DNA from: Methylotenera oryzisoli
Lineage (GTDB): Bacteria > Pseudomonadota > Gammaproteobacteria > Burkholderiales > Methylophilaceae
DNA length: 34,222 nt
Reading direction: 5' to 3'
Assembly (NCBI GenBank): GCA_945872425.1
Contig: CAMBZE010000012.1
Coordinates: 1-34,222 of the forward strand
The notes beneath the pieces were generated by a model. The model did no database searches, was not told the origin of the DNA, and saw nothing but the letters and a program-made list of their open reading frames with translations. Positions 1 through 6,478 of the stretch are shown here, piece after piece; position 1 is the first letter of the stretch; every line of letters begins with the position of its first letter. The translations under genes and the position numbers were made by a program.

Positions 1-164
1 GGCACATTGCAGTAAATGCAGCGCCAATTACAGGCATTATTGACATTCAGGTTAATGCCGATGGAAACACCACCTGCCCGCCGTGAAATGACCGGGTAAA
101 TGTATTTCAACCCAAGAACATCACGGTTATGGTCAGTGGTTGTAAGATGCTTTTTTAACGTCAT
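1..164 (-). CDS. Radical SAM protein, 5' end only (cut by window edge)
   Basis: The first 54 codons are visible; the rest lies beyond base 1. Reading from the ATG at 164, the translation carries C45, C49 and C52 in a CxxxCxxC arrangement (NACNWRCIYCNV). This is the radical SAM signature that binds a [4Fe-4S] cluster and cleaves S-adenosylmethionine. The substrate cannot be told from this fragment. The gene starts 57 nt after the fnr stop in the same direction, so it may be cotranscribed with fnr, which would fit an oxygen-sensitive cluster enzyme beside an oxygen sensor. No strong ribosome binding site is visible before the ATG. Confidence 0.8.
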   Translation of the reverse strand, partial: MTLKKHLTTTDHNRDVLGLKYIYPVISRRAGGVSIGINLNVNNACNWRCIYCNV

Positions 165-221
165 ACTATTGATGATTGCTTGAGTCACATGACCAATACC
201 AGTTTAAGCAGGATCAAATCA

Positions 222-953
222 CTAAAAACAGGTCTGCGGATTGAATATTTTTTTCAGGGCTTCAGGCGCTATAATTTTCACATAACGCTGTTTCACTTCA
301 ATAATGCCATCTTCACTAAATTTTGAAAAAGCACGACTCACAGTTTCAAGCTTCAACCCTAGATAACTGCCAATTTCTTCGCGCGTCATTCTCAGCACCA
401 ACTCAGACTGAGACAACCCACGCGCATGCAAGCGCTGTACCAGATTTAACAAAAATGCCGCCAAGCGCTCCTCAGCACGCATATTGCCTAACAGCATCAT
501 GACGCCATTCTCACGCACGATTTCACGGCTCATAATTTTATGTACATGACGCTGCAAGCTAGGCAACTCACGCGAGAGGTCTTCTACATTGGCAAAGGGC
601 ATCACACAAACCTCTGCATCTTCCAGTGCCACGGCATTGCAGTTATGGTGATCACTGACAATGCCATCCATACCAATGATTTCACCCGCCATCTGAAAAC
701 CGGTGACTTGTTCCCGTCCATCGGCACTCGTGACACAGGTTTTAAAAAATCCGGTGCGAATCGCATAAAGCGAAGTAAATGTTTCTCCGTTACTAAACAA
801 CAACTCGCCTTGTTTAATGCGGCGACGTTTCTCAACAACTTCATCAATCTTCTTCATTTCATCAGCATTAAAGCCAACGGGCATGCAGAGTTCTCGGAGA
901 TTGCAGTTTGAACAAGCCACTTTGACGGCTTTAGGAGTAAGTGCGGAGTGCAT
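222..953 (-). CDS. fnr: Crp/Fnr-family oxygen-responsive regulator, FNR type
   Basis: The product is a 243-residue cytoplasmic transcription factor. N-terminal cysteines C14, C17 and C23 (CxxCx5C) plus C105 in HHNCNAV match the four ligands of the oxygen-labile [4Fe-4S] cluster in E. coli FNR. This distinguishes it from plain Crp. Residues about 40-150 form the cyclic-nucleotide-like beta barrel and dimer helix. Residues about 188-212 (TREEIGSYLGLKLETVSRAF) form the Crp-type helix-turn-helix with the E-x-x-S-R recognition helix typical of TTGAT binding. It is divergent from hemN and shares a spacer with it that contains an FNR box (1045-1058), which suggests autoregulation. A second box precedes ompW. 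Confidence 0.93.
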   Translation of the reverse strand: MHSALTPKAVKVACSNCNLRELCMPVGFNADEMKKIDEVVEKRRRIKQGELLFSNGETFTSLYAIRTGFFKTCVTSADGREQVTGFQMAGEIIGMDGIVSDHHNCNAVALEDAEVCVMPFANVEDLSRELPSLQRHVHKIMSREIVRENGVMMLLGNMRAEERLAAFLLNLVQRLHARGLSQSELVLRMTREEIGSYLGLKLETVSRAFSKFSEDGIIEVKQRYVKIIAPEALKKIFNPQTCF

Positions 954-1015
954 ATTGTGCCAATTGATACGATTGCGTCAAGCATACCGCTTTCGTGCTT
1001 TTATCGCTAGCACAT

Positions 1016-1021
1016 ACAATA
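1016..1021 (-). promoter_or_regulatory. Candidate -10 element for fnr
   Basis: On the minus strand these bases read TATTGT (4 of 6 to TATAAT). A transcription start about 7 nt further would fall near 1009. That places the centre of the FNR box (1051.5) at roughly -42, close to class II geometry. The match is weak and this is an inference only. Confidence 0.3.
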
Positions 1022-1044
1022 AATAATTGCTTCATGATTCTCAT

Positions 1045-1058
1045 TTGACTTGTATCAA
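1045..1058. promoter_or_regulatory. FNR box between fnr and hemN
   Basis: TTGACTTGTATCAA matches the consensus TTGATNNNNATCAA at 9 of 10 defined positions. It lies in the divergent spacer, 53 nt before the hemN ATG and about 90 nt before the fnr start. hemN genes are classic FNR targets and fnr is often autoregulated. Which promoter it serves cannot be decided from sequence alone. Confidence 0.72.
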
Positions 1059-1111
1059 AGATTTTTACTGTTGATGATGGCAAAGTCTCATCCTAGATTA
1101 GGAGTGGCTAG

Positions 1112-2566
1112 ATGATTGCCGATAACACTGTAAAATTTTCTGCTGTAAACAAAAATAGCGTAGCGCCAACTGCAAGCTTGAATAGCGTCAAGCCGGTATT
1201 AACGCCCGAAACCCTGAAAAAATTTGACGTTTCAGGGCCGCGCTATACCTCGTATCCAACCGCAGACCGCTTTGTAGAGGCCTTTACTGAAGAGGCTTAC
1301 AAGCAAGCTCTGGCACAGCGTCGCGTAGGTGGCTTAACATTGCCCTTATCTATTTATGTGCATATTCCTTTTTGTGAATCACTTTGCTTTTTCTGCGCCT
1401 GCAACAAAATCGTTACCAAACATCACGAACGCAGTGCAGAATACTTACACTATCTCAGTCGTGAAATTGACCTGCACATCGAACAACTAGGCGCCGGACA
1501 AACCATCTCGCAATTACACTTGGGCGGCGGCTCCCCCACTTTTTTTAGTGACGATGAGTTAAGCGAGCTGATGGCAATGATACGTCGCAGTTTTGTGCTG
1601 GTCCTAGGTGGCGAATACTCAATTGAAGTAGATCCCCGCACCGTGGATGAGAAACGCTTGGCACATTTAGCCTCACTTGGCTTTAATCGCTTAAGTTTTG
1701 GTGTTCAAGACTTTGATGCAGAAGTACAAAAAGCGGTGCATCGCATCCAGCCGGCAGAGCAAGTATTCTCATTGGTTGAGGCTGCGCGGCGGCTAAAATT
1801 TGACTCGGTGAATGTAGATTTAATCTACGGCTTGCCAAAACAAACGCCAGAATCATTTGAGCAAACATTAGCGCAAATTGTAGCGCTAAAACCGGAAAGA
1901 ATTGCGCTGTATGCTTACGCGCACTTGCCTGAACGCTTCAAACCACAGCGCCGTATTGACGCTTATGAATTACCCGCCGCAACGGCGAAGATTGCCATGC
2001 TCTCCAGTGCGATTTCTACGTTTCTTAACGCCGGATATGTGTATGTGGGGATGGATCATTTTGCATTACCTACCGATGCCTTGGCAATCGCCAAGCGCCA
2101 AGGCAGACTGCACCGCAACTTTCAGGGCTATAGCACCCAACCGGACTGCGACCTAATTAGCCTGGGCGTTTCCGCGATTGGCCGTGTAGGCGCAACCTAC
2201 AGCCAAAATACAAAAACACTGGAAGAATATTACGACCATCTCAATCAAGGTCGTTTTCCGGTAGTACGTGGCTTAGCATTATCTCGCGACGACTTGGTGC
2301 GCCGTGCCGTGATTATGGCCATTATGTGCCAAGGCGAATTGCAATATGAGTCGATTGAACTTGCGTACATGATTGATTTCAAGAGCTACTTCGCCTCTGA
2401 GTTAGATGCCCTTAAAGAACTTGAAAGCACAGGGATGGTTGAGCTGGATGACACAGGCATACAAGTAACAGATTTTGGCTGGTTTTTTGTCCGTGCCGTA
2501 GCCATGCTGTTTGATCGTTACTTACAAACCGATCGTAATCGCGCACGGTTCTCTAAAATCATTTAA
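1112..2566 (+). CDS. hemN: Oxygen-independent coproporphyrinogen III oxidase
   Basis: HemN is a 484-residue radical SAM enzyme that decarboxylates coproporphyrinogen III to protoporphyrinogen IX without oxygen, in the cytoplasm. C88, C92 and C95 (CESLCFFC), followed by C97, match the HemN pattern CxxxCxxCxC. The GGGSPTF motif near residue 138 binds SAM. The family core opens at about residue 39 (FDVSGPRYTSYPT), so there is an N-terminal extension of roughly 25 residues. The start is nevertheless well supported by AGGAG at 1100-1104, 7 nt before the ATG. The upstream FNR box and neighbouring fnr suggest induction under low oxygen. Confidence 0.95.
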   Translation: MIADNTVKFSAVNKNSVAPTASLNSVKPVLTPETLKKFDVSGPRYTSYPTADRFVEAFTEEAYKQALAQRRVGGLTLPLSIYVHIPFCESLCFFCACNKIVTKHHERSAEYLHYLSREIDLHIEQLGAGQTISQLHLGGGSPTFFSDDELSELMAMIRRSFVLVLGGEYSIEVDPRTVDEKRLAHLASLGFNRLSFGVQDFDAEVQKAVHRIQPAEQVFSLVEAARRLKFDSVNVDLIYGLPKQTPESFEQTLAQIVALKPERIALYAYAHLPERFKPQRRIDAYELPAATAKIAMLSSAISTFLNAGYVYVGMDHFALPTDALAIAKRQGRLHRNFQGYSTQPDCDLISLGVSAIGRVGATYSQNTKTLEEYYDHLNQGRFPVVRGLALSRDDLVRRAVIMAIMCQGELQYESIELAYMIDFKSYFASELDALKELESTGMVELDDTGIQVTDFGWFFVRAVAMLFDRYLQTDRNRARFSKII

Positions 2567-2585
2567 CGCATCCCAATCACATAAC

Positions 2586-2613
2586 GGTGTGCAAACACCG
2601 TCATTTGCACACC
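2586..2613. repeat. Stem-loop downstream of hemN
   Basis: GGTGTGCAAA (2586-2595) and TTTGCACACC (2604-2613) form a perfect 10-bp inverted repeat with an 8-nt loop, 19 nt after the hemN stop. An alternative hairpin ACGGTGT/ACACCGT overlaps it. No T-run follows, so it is not a canonical intrinsic terminator; it may protect the hemN mRNA 3' end or slow polymerase. Confidence 0.5.
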
Positions 2614-2641
2614 CTACATTCACTTTACGCGCAAACTGCAT

Positions 2642-2672
2642 AAAAAAAGCCTCTGCCGAAACCGACAGAGGC
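2642..2672 (-). terminator. Rho-independent terminator of ompW
   Basis: Read on the minus strand, GCCTCTGTCGG pairs with the downstream GGCAGAGGC, with a stem of at least 7 perfect pairs. A run of seven T follows (A7 at 2642-2648 on the plus strand). It lies 32 nt past the ompW stop and faces the convergent hemN gene. Confidence 0.85.
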
Positions 2673-2704
2673 AAACGTGGAACACGGGAGTTTTATTTAC
2701 CTAA

Positions 2705-3409
2705 TTAGAATTTCTTGCCGATACCCACACCAAATACCCATGGGTCAATATCAAGTGAGTCGATTTTTTCCCATGCGCCGGTATCACTAGCGCCCAATCT
2801 AGCTTTAACATCGGTATTAATAGTTACATATTTAACATCCGCATTGATTAACCAACCATCTTTCAAGTTGATATCAAAACCAGCCTGCAAAGCATAACCC
2901 CAGCTATCAGACTCAAGCCTGATGCTATTGCCTGCACGAGCACCACTCTTAAACGCTAACTTTTTATCAAGAAAACGTGTGTAGTTAACCCCTGCACCTA
3001 CATACGGATCAAAGGTTTGGTCTGGGTTAAAGTGCCATTGTAAAGTCAAAGTCGGTGGCAACAGGTTCACTGAACCCAAATCCTGATTACCAACGGTGCC
3101 TACTGAATCACCTACAATGCTAACATCATGTCTTGTGCCTACAGCAAGAATCAACTCAGCAGCGATGTTTTTAGTAATGTAATATGAAATATCCAATTCA
3201 GGGATTACATTGTTATCTACTTTCAAGTCTGCACTTGGTGTCAAAATTGCACCTAGACTACCTCCGTTAGCGGTTGAACCTAAATCGCTATTTTCATTTG
3301 GCGCAACGTTAGCCGCACGCACACGCACCACCCAGTCACCCGCTTCAGCTTGTGCTACCATCGGGGCAAAAGCAGTAGCTAATGCCAATACTAATAATGA
3401 CTTCTTCAT
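2705..3409 (-). CDS. ompW: OmpW-family outer membrane beta-barrel protein
   Basis: The product is 234 residues from the ATG at 3409. I prefer this over an in-frame start 15 nt upstream because the upstream GGAG is well spaced for it and it begins a standard signal peptide, MKKSLLVLALATAFAPMVAQA, cut before EAGDW. The mature protein opens with the OmpW-like WVVRVRAANVAPNE, contains alternating strands (LQWHFNPDQTFDPYVGAGVNYTRF), and ends in phenylalanine (GIGKKF), the usual Bam recognition end. OmpW proteins are eight-stranded barrels thought to pass small hydrophobic compounds. A perfect FNR box and a TATAAT element lie upstream and a strong terminator downstream, so it appears monocistronic and oxygen regulated. 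Confidence 0.93.
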   Translation of the reverse strand: MKKSLLVLALATAFAPMVAQAEAGDWVVRVRAANVAPNENSDLGSTANGGSLGAILTPSADLKVDNNVIPELDISYYITKNIAAELILAVGTRHDVSIVGDSVGTVGNQDLGSVNLLPPTLTLQWHFNPDQTFDPYVGAGVNYTRFLDKKLAFKSGARAGNSIRLESDSWGYALQAGFDINLKDGWLINADVKYVTINTDVKARLGASDTGAWEKIDSLDIDPWVFGVGIGKKF

Positions 3410-3460
3410 ATTTATACTCTCCACTTAAAAAATAATTAACCACTCAAATTCAATGGGTAA

Positions 3461-3466
3461 ATTATA
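3461..3466 (-). promoter_or_regulatory. -10 element of the ompW promoter
   Basis: The minus strand reads a perfect TATAAT. A start site 7 nt downstream (about 3454) puts the FNR box centre (3495.5) at -41.5, the exact class II activator spacing. No separate -35 is needed in such promoters. Confidence 0.65.
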
Positions 3467-3488
3467 TGGGCGAGAGATTTGGTCGCAT

Positions 3489-3502
3489 TTGATATGTATC
3501 AA
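3489..3502. promoter_or_regulatory. FNR box upstream of ompW
   Basis: TTGATATGTATCAA is a perfect match to TTGATNNNNATCAA, extended by a further T/A pair on each side. It is placed 80 nt before the ompW ATG. E. coli ompW is a known FNR target, and the window encodes an FNR. Confidence 0.8.
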
Positions 3503-3520
3503 ATTAACCAACCATAAATC

Positions 3521-3549
3521 CAACATTGTTGACAACATTGTTGTTTTTT
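3521..3549 (+). repeat. Tandem CAACATTGTTG palindromes followed by T6
   Basis: Two identical 11-bp odd palindromes, CAACATTGTTG at 3521-3531 and 3533-3543, separated by one A, together form a near-perfect 23-bp hairpin. On the plus strand it is followed by TTTTTT (3544-3549), so it has terminator shape in the direction opposite to rlmD. It could instead be an operator for ompW, about 67-90 nt upstream of the inferred ompW start. Confidence 0.5.
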
Positions 3550-3559
3550 GGCAACAAAT

Positions 3560-4948
3560 TTAATGATTAAGTTCAAATAACGCAATGGATTCAACATGGG
3601 CGGTGTGCGGGAACATATTGACAACACCAGCCGCTTTCAAGGTGTAGCCTTTCTCATTCACCAGCACCCCCGCATCGCGCGCCAGGGTTGCGGGGTTACA
3701 CGATACATAAACGATTCGCTGTGGGCTGCTACTCGCATCCAGCGATTTAATCAGCTCAAATGCACCGTCACGCGGCGGATCAACCAGCCACTTATCAAAA
3801 TGCCCCAAGCCGGTTAATGCTTCCGGCGTCATTTTGAATAAATCTGCCACGCCGAATTTCACATGGCCAATAGCATTAAGCTGCGCACTCTCATTAGCAC
3901 GCTCGACCAGGTTGGCCAATCCTTCCAAGCCCAGCACCTGCGCGCCACTGCGTGCAATCGGCAAGGTGAAATTTCCAATGCCGCAAAAAAAGTCTGCAAT
4001 CTTTTCATGTGCCTGCGGTGATAACAATTGCATCGCACGACGGATCATGACCTGATTGATTTGCGGGTTAACTTGGGTAAATTCGTTTGGCTTAAATGGA
4101 TAAGTTAAACCAAACTCCGGCAAGCGGTAACTTAGCGCCGCGCCATCTGGCGGATAGAATGGTTTAATCGTGTCAGGGCCTTTGGTTTGCGTCCAAACCT
4201 GCACCGTATGCTCATCGGCAAAGGCTTTCAACAGCACTTCATCTTGCGTGGTCAGTGCAGCCATGATGCGCAGAATCAGCACAATCACCGGTTTACCTTC
4301 AGCGGCCTCATACCCCTTGTTTGGGTAGGCCTCGCCAACGGCTAACTCAATTTGCGGTAATTTATCGCGCAGGCTCAGTTGAAAAATCAGCGCCTGTAAT
4401 GGTTTAATCAAGGCGGAAACCTCTGGCACCAACACCTCGCAGCTGTCCATATCTGCCACAAAGCGCGTAGATTTTTCATTAAAACCTACCAGAACTCGTT
4501 GCTTTTTCTCCACATACTTTACACTTAAGCGCGCCTTGTGACGGTAGCCCCAAGCCGGCCCGTACAGCGGTGGCAACACATTCTCAGCTTTTACTTTACC
4601 GATATGCCATAAATCATTTTCCAGCAACCGTTGTTTAACCGCCACTTGTGCAGCAAAATCCAGATGTTGCAACTTGCAGCCACCACACAAACCAAAATGT
4701 GGGCATTTTGGCGTGACGCGTTGGTTTGACTGCTTCAGCACCTGCACCACATTCGCAACTTCATAGCTCGGCTTAATGCGGTGTGATTGAAAAGTTACTT
4801 TTTCATTGGGTAGCGCACCATCCACAAAAATGGTTTTACCTTCTACATGGGTAACACCCCGCCCTTCCTGGTCTAGCGATTCAATCATCGCAGTTAAGAT
4901 AGGCGCCGGCGTGATTTCTCCAGGGGTTTTGTTTCGTCTTTTTCTCAT
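3560..4948 (-). CDS. rlmD: 23S rRNA (uracil-1939-C5)-methyltransferase
   Basis: RlmD (462 residues) methylates U1939 of 23S rRNA using SAM. An N-terminal TRAM domain spans about residues 13-70. C82, C88, C91 and C170 are the expected [4Fe-4S] ligands ([10 protein letters not shown]). The SAM-binding motif is [11 protein letters not shown]. The nucleophile is C417 in [12 protein letters not shown] and the C-terminal base lies in HVESIALF. The length is typical for the family. It is the last gene of the minus-strand run that begins with dsbB and lies 55 nt after the exonuclease gene. RumA and RlmCD paralogs are the main alternatives, but the cluster spacing and TRAM domain favour RlmD. Confidence 0.93.
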   Translation of the reverse strand: MRKRRNKTPGEITPAPILTAMIESLDQEGRGVTHVEGKTIFVDGALPNEKVTFQSHRIKPSYEVANVVQVLKQSNQRVTPKCPHFGLCGGCKLQHLDFAAQVAVKQRLLENDLWHIGKVKAENVLPPLYGPAWGYRHKARLSVKYVEKKQRVLVGFNEKSTRFVADMDSCEVLVPEVSALIKPLQALIFQLSLRDKLPQIELAVGEAYPNKGYEAAEGKPVIVLILRIMAALTTQDEVLLKAFADEHTVQVWTQTKGPDTIKPFYPPDGAALSYRLPEFGLTYPFKPNEFTQVNPQINQVMIRRAMQLLSPQAHEKIADFFCGIGNFTLPIARSGAQVLGLEGLANLVERANESAQLNAIGHVKFGVADLFKMTPEALTGLGHFDKWLVDPPRDGAFELIKSLDASSSPQRIVYVSCNPATLARDAGVLVNEKGYTLKAAGVVNMFPHTAHVESIALFELNH

Positions 4949-5003
4949 CGCCCGAATTTTACAGCACAGTCTGAATTAGATGAAACGAAGTTATTTTAAT
5001 AAT

Positions 5004-5780
5004 CTACTTCCAAGCCGCCAAAAACTCTGCCCAATGCGGCGCAGTGTAACCAGTCAACGTGTCACGCACTAAACTAATCTCCGTCGCATAAGCCGCTGGT
5101 GTGAGATGTCCACGCATGAGCTGGAATCGCAAATAAACCAGGTGTGTATTTGCAACGTCAGTTTCACAATAGTTGCGAATTTCTTCTATCTGCCCGGCTT
5201 TATAGGCATCCCATACCTTGCTGCCATCCATCCCCAGCTTACCGGGAAAGCCGCACAGCTTAGCTAAATCATCCAATGGCGCATTGGCACGCGCTTGATA
5301 CATCGCCATTAAATCCATGAGATCTAAATGGCGCGCATGGTAACGACTGATATAGTTATTCCATTTAAAGTCTTTGTCGTCTTCGCCCAGATCCCAATAG
5401 CGGCCGGCATTGATGCCATGTATCAGCCCGCGATAATGCAAAACGGGCAAATCGAAACCGCCACCATTCCACGAAATAATCTGCGGCGTGTATTTTTCAA
5501 TGCCATCAAAAAAGCGTTGGATAATCTCCGCCTCGGATGCGTTGGTATCCCCTAAAGTCCAAACTTTGAAGTGACTGCCCTCGCGCAAGGCACATGAAAT
5601 TGCGCAAATGCGATGCTGATGCAACGGCAGAAACTCGCTGGCATTGTGTTGCCGACGCTGATGTAGCGCGATATTGGCAACATCCTCGGCAGAAGTCTCT
5701 GCCGGTAAATCCAGCAATGTACGCAAACCATCCGTATCCGGGATGGTTTCGATGTCAAAAACTAAGGTAGGTGTCATCAT
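5004..5780 (-). CDS. 3'-5' exonuclease of the PolB-exonuclease-like family
   Basis: The product is a 258-residue stand-alone DEDD-type exonuclease resembling the proofreading domain of family B DNA polymerases (DNA_pol_B_exo2 family). Exo I is D9 and E11 in VFDIETIPD, Exo II is SWNGGGFDLPVLHYR, and Exo III is YCETDVANTHLVYLR near the C terminus. Its physiological substrate is not established. Two adjacent ATG codons (5780 and 5777) could both serve as start and neither has a clear ribosome binding site. It sits 26 nt after ydbL and 55 nt before rlmD, so cotranscription is likely without implying shared function. Confidence 0.85.
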   Translation of the reverse strand: MMTPTLVFDIETIPDTDGLRTLLDLPAETSAEDVANIALHQRRQHNASEFLPLHQHRICAISCALREGSHFKVWTLGDTNASEAEIIQRFFDGIEKYTPQIISWNGGGFDLPVLHYRGLIHGINAGRYWDLGEDDKDFKWNNYISRYHARHLDLMDLMAMYQARANAPLDDLAKLCGFPGKLGMDGSKVWDAYKAGQIEEIRNYCETDVANTHLVYLRFQLMRGHLTPAAYATEISLVRDTLTGYTAPHWAEFLAAWK

Positions 5781-5806
5781 GAGTTTTGGCAGAATTTATA
5801 TATTGT

Positions 5807-6226
5807 TTACTTCTGCACCCAACCACTCGCGCCTTGGTAATACCACCCCCCTTGCGCCTTATCTATCCAGCGACCGGCAAAAGTGCTTTGAATTTCAAGT
5901 TGCCACTCTGGGTGACCATTGGCTGTCGCGATTTCTTTGTAGAGATTAGCGCGGTCTGCATTTTCTGCAGCAACAGCGCTATTCAGCGCCGCGCGGTCTT
6001 TTAGTGGCACAACATTCGCATCGCGCACTGCAATCAAGCCATCTTTAGTTAAACCAATCGCGCCACTCGCATAGTGCGCGCCCAATTGCCCGTGACGCGC
6101 TTGCATGCTGCCTTTAATAGCTGAGATAGCCGGTGTGTTGACTTCCAAATCTGCCGCCGCAGCGACAAACTGACTTGCAAACACCGTACTTAATAACAAG
6201 AGTAAGCTGAGTAGTATTTTTTTCAT
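5807..6226 (-). CDS. ydbL: YdbL-family periplasmic protein (DUF1318)
   Basis: The product is 139 residues from the ATG at 6226. Three ATGs stand in tandem (6232, 6229, 6226); AAAGGA is abutted by the first, so the third has the best spacing. The signal peptide MKKILLSLLLLLSTVFASQFVAA precedes a DUF1318 domain with the typical R-x-x-L-Y-x-x-I-A segment (RANLYKEIATANG) and a C-terminal GWYYQGASGWVQK. In E. coli, YdbL is a periplasmic partner that modulates assembly of the YdbH-YnbE complex. Here it ends the same gene order, 22 nt after the small lipoprotein gene. Confidence 0.85.
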   Translation of the reverse strand: MKKILLSLLLLLSTVFASQFVAAAADLEVNTPAISAIKGSMQARHGQLGAHYASGAIGLTKDGLIAVRDANVVPLKDRAALNSAVAAENADRANLYKEIATANGHPEWQLEIQSTFAGRWIDKAQGGWYYQGASGWVQK

Positions 6227-6248
6227 CATCATTCCTTTGTGTAAAATT

Positions 6249-6440
6249 TTATTTTGCAGGGGCTGAAGCAGGTTCAACCGCTTTTACATTTGGCTTCTCG
6301 GCACCATTTTTCAGCTGCCATACATCATCAATAATTTTATCTGCGGCTTTTTCTGCGGCAGCAGCAGGAAAGTAAATGTTGATGGTAACGCAAGCGGGTA
6401 ATGCGCACGCCAATGCCAAACCAGTTATCCAATTTTTCAT
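6249..6440 (-). CDS. ynbE: Small outer-membrane lipoprotein, YnbE-like
   Basis: The product is 63 residues with a lipoprotein signal ending in LPAC, lipidated at C17. AAGGA lies well placed before the ATG. After the cysteine comes a short beta-prone strand, VTINIYFP, then a helical stretch, AAAAEKAADKIIDDVW, and a disordered Pro/Ala tail. The residue after the lipid cysteine is not aspartate, so outer-membrane sorting is expected. E. coli YnbE likewise is a tiny lipoprotein whose strand pairs with the YdbH C terminus. The sequence similarity to E. coli YnbE is slight, so the assignment leans on size, lipobox and position between the ydbH and ydbL homologs. Confidence 0.75.
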   Translation of the reverse strand: MKNWITGLALACALPACVTINIYFPAAAAEKAADKIIDDVWQLKNGAEKPNVKAVEPASAPAK

Positions 6441-6478
6441 TATCTATCCTTTTAATTTAATTTCTTTTTTTGAACAAG

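Noticed and set aside
964-981. TTGAT...GTCAA inverted pair just upstream of the fnr start as a second FNR box.
   Set aside because: The half-sites are 8 nt apart instead of 4, so an FNR dimer would not fit; kept only as a curiosity.
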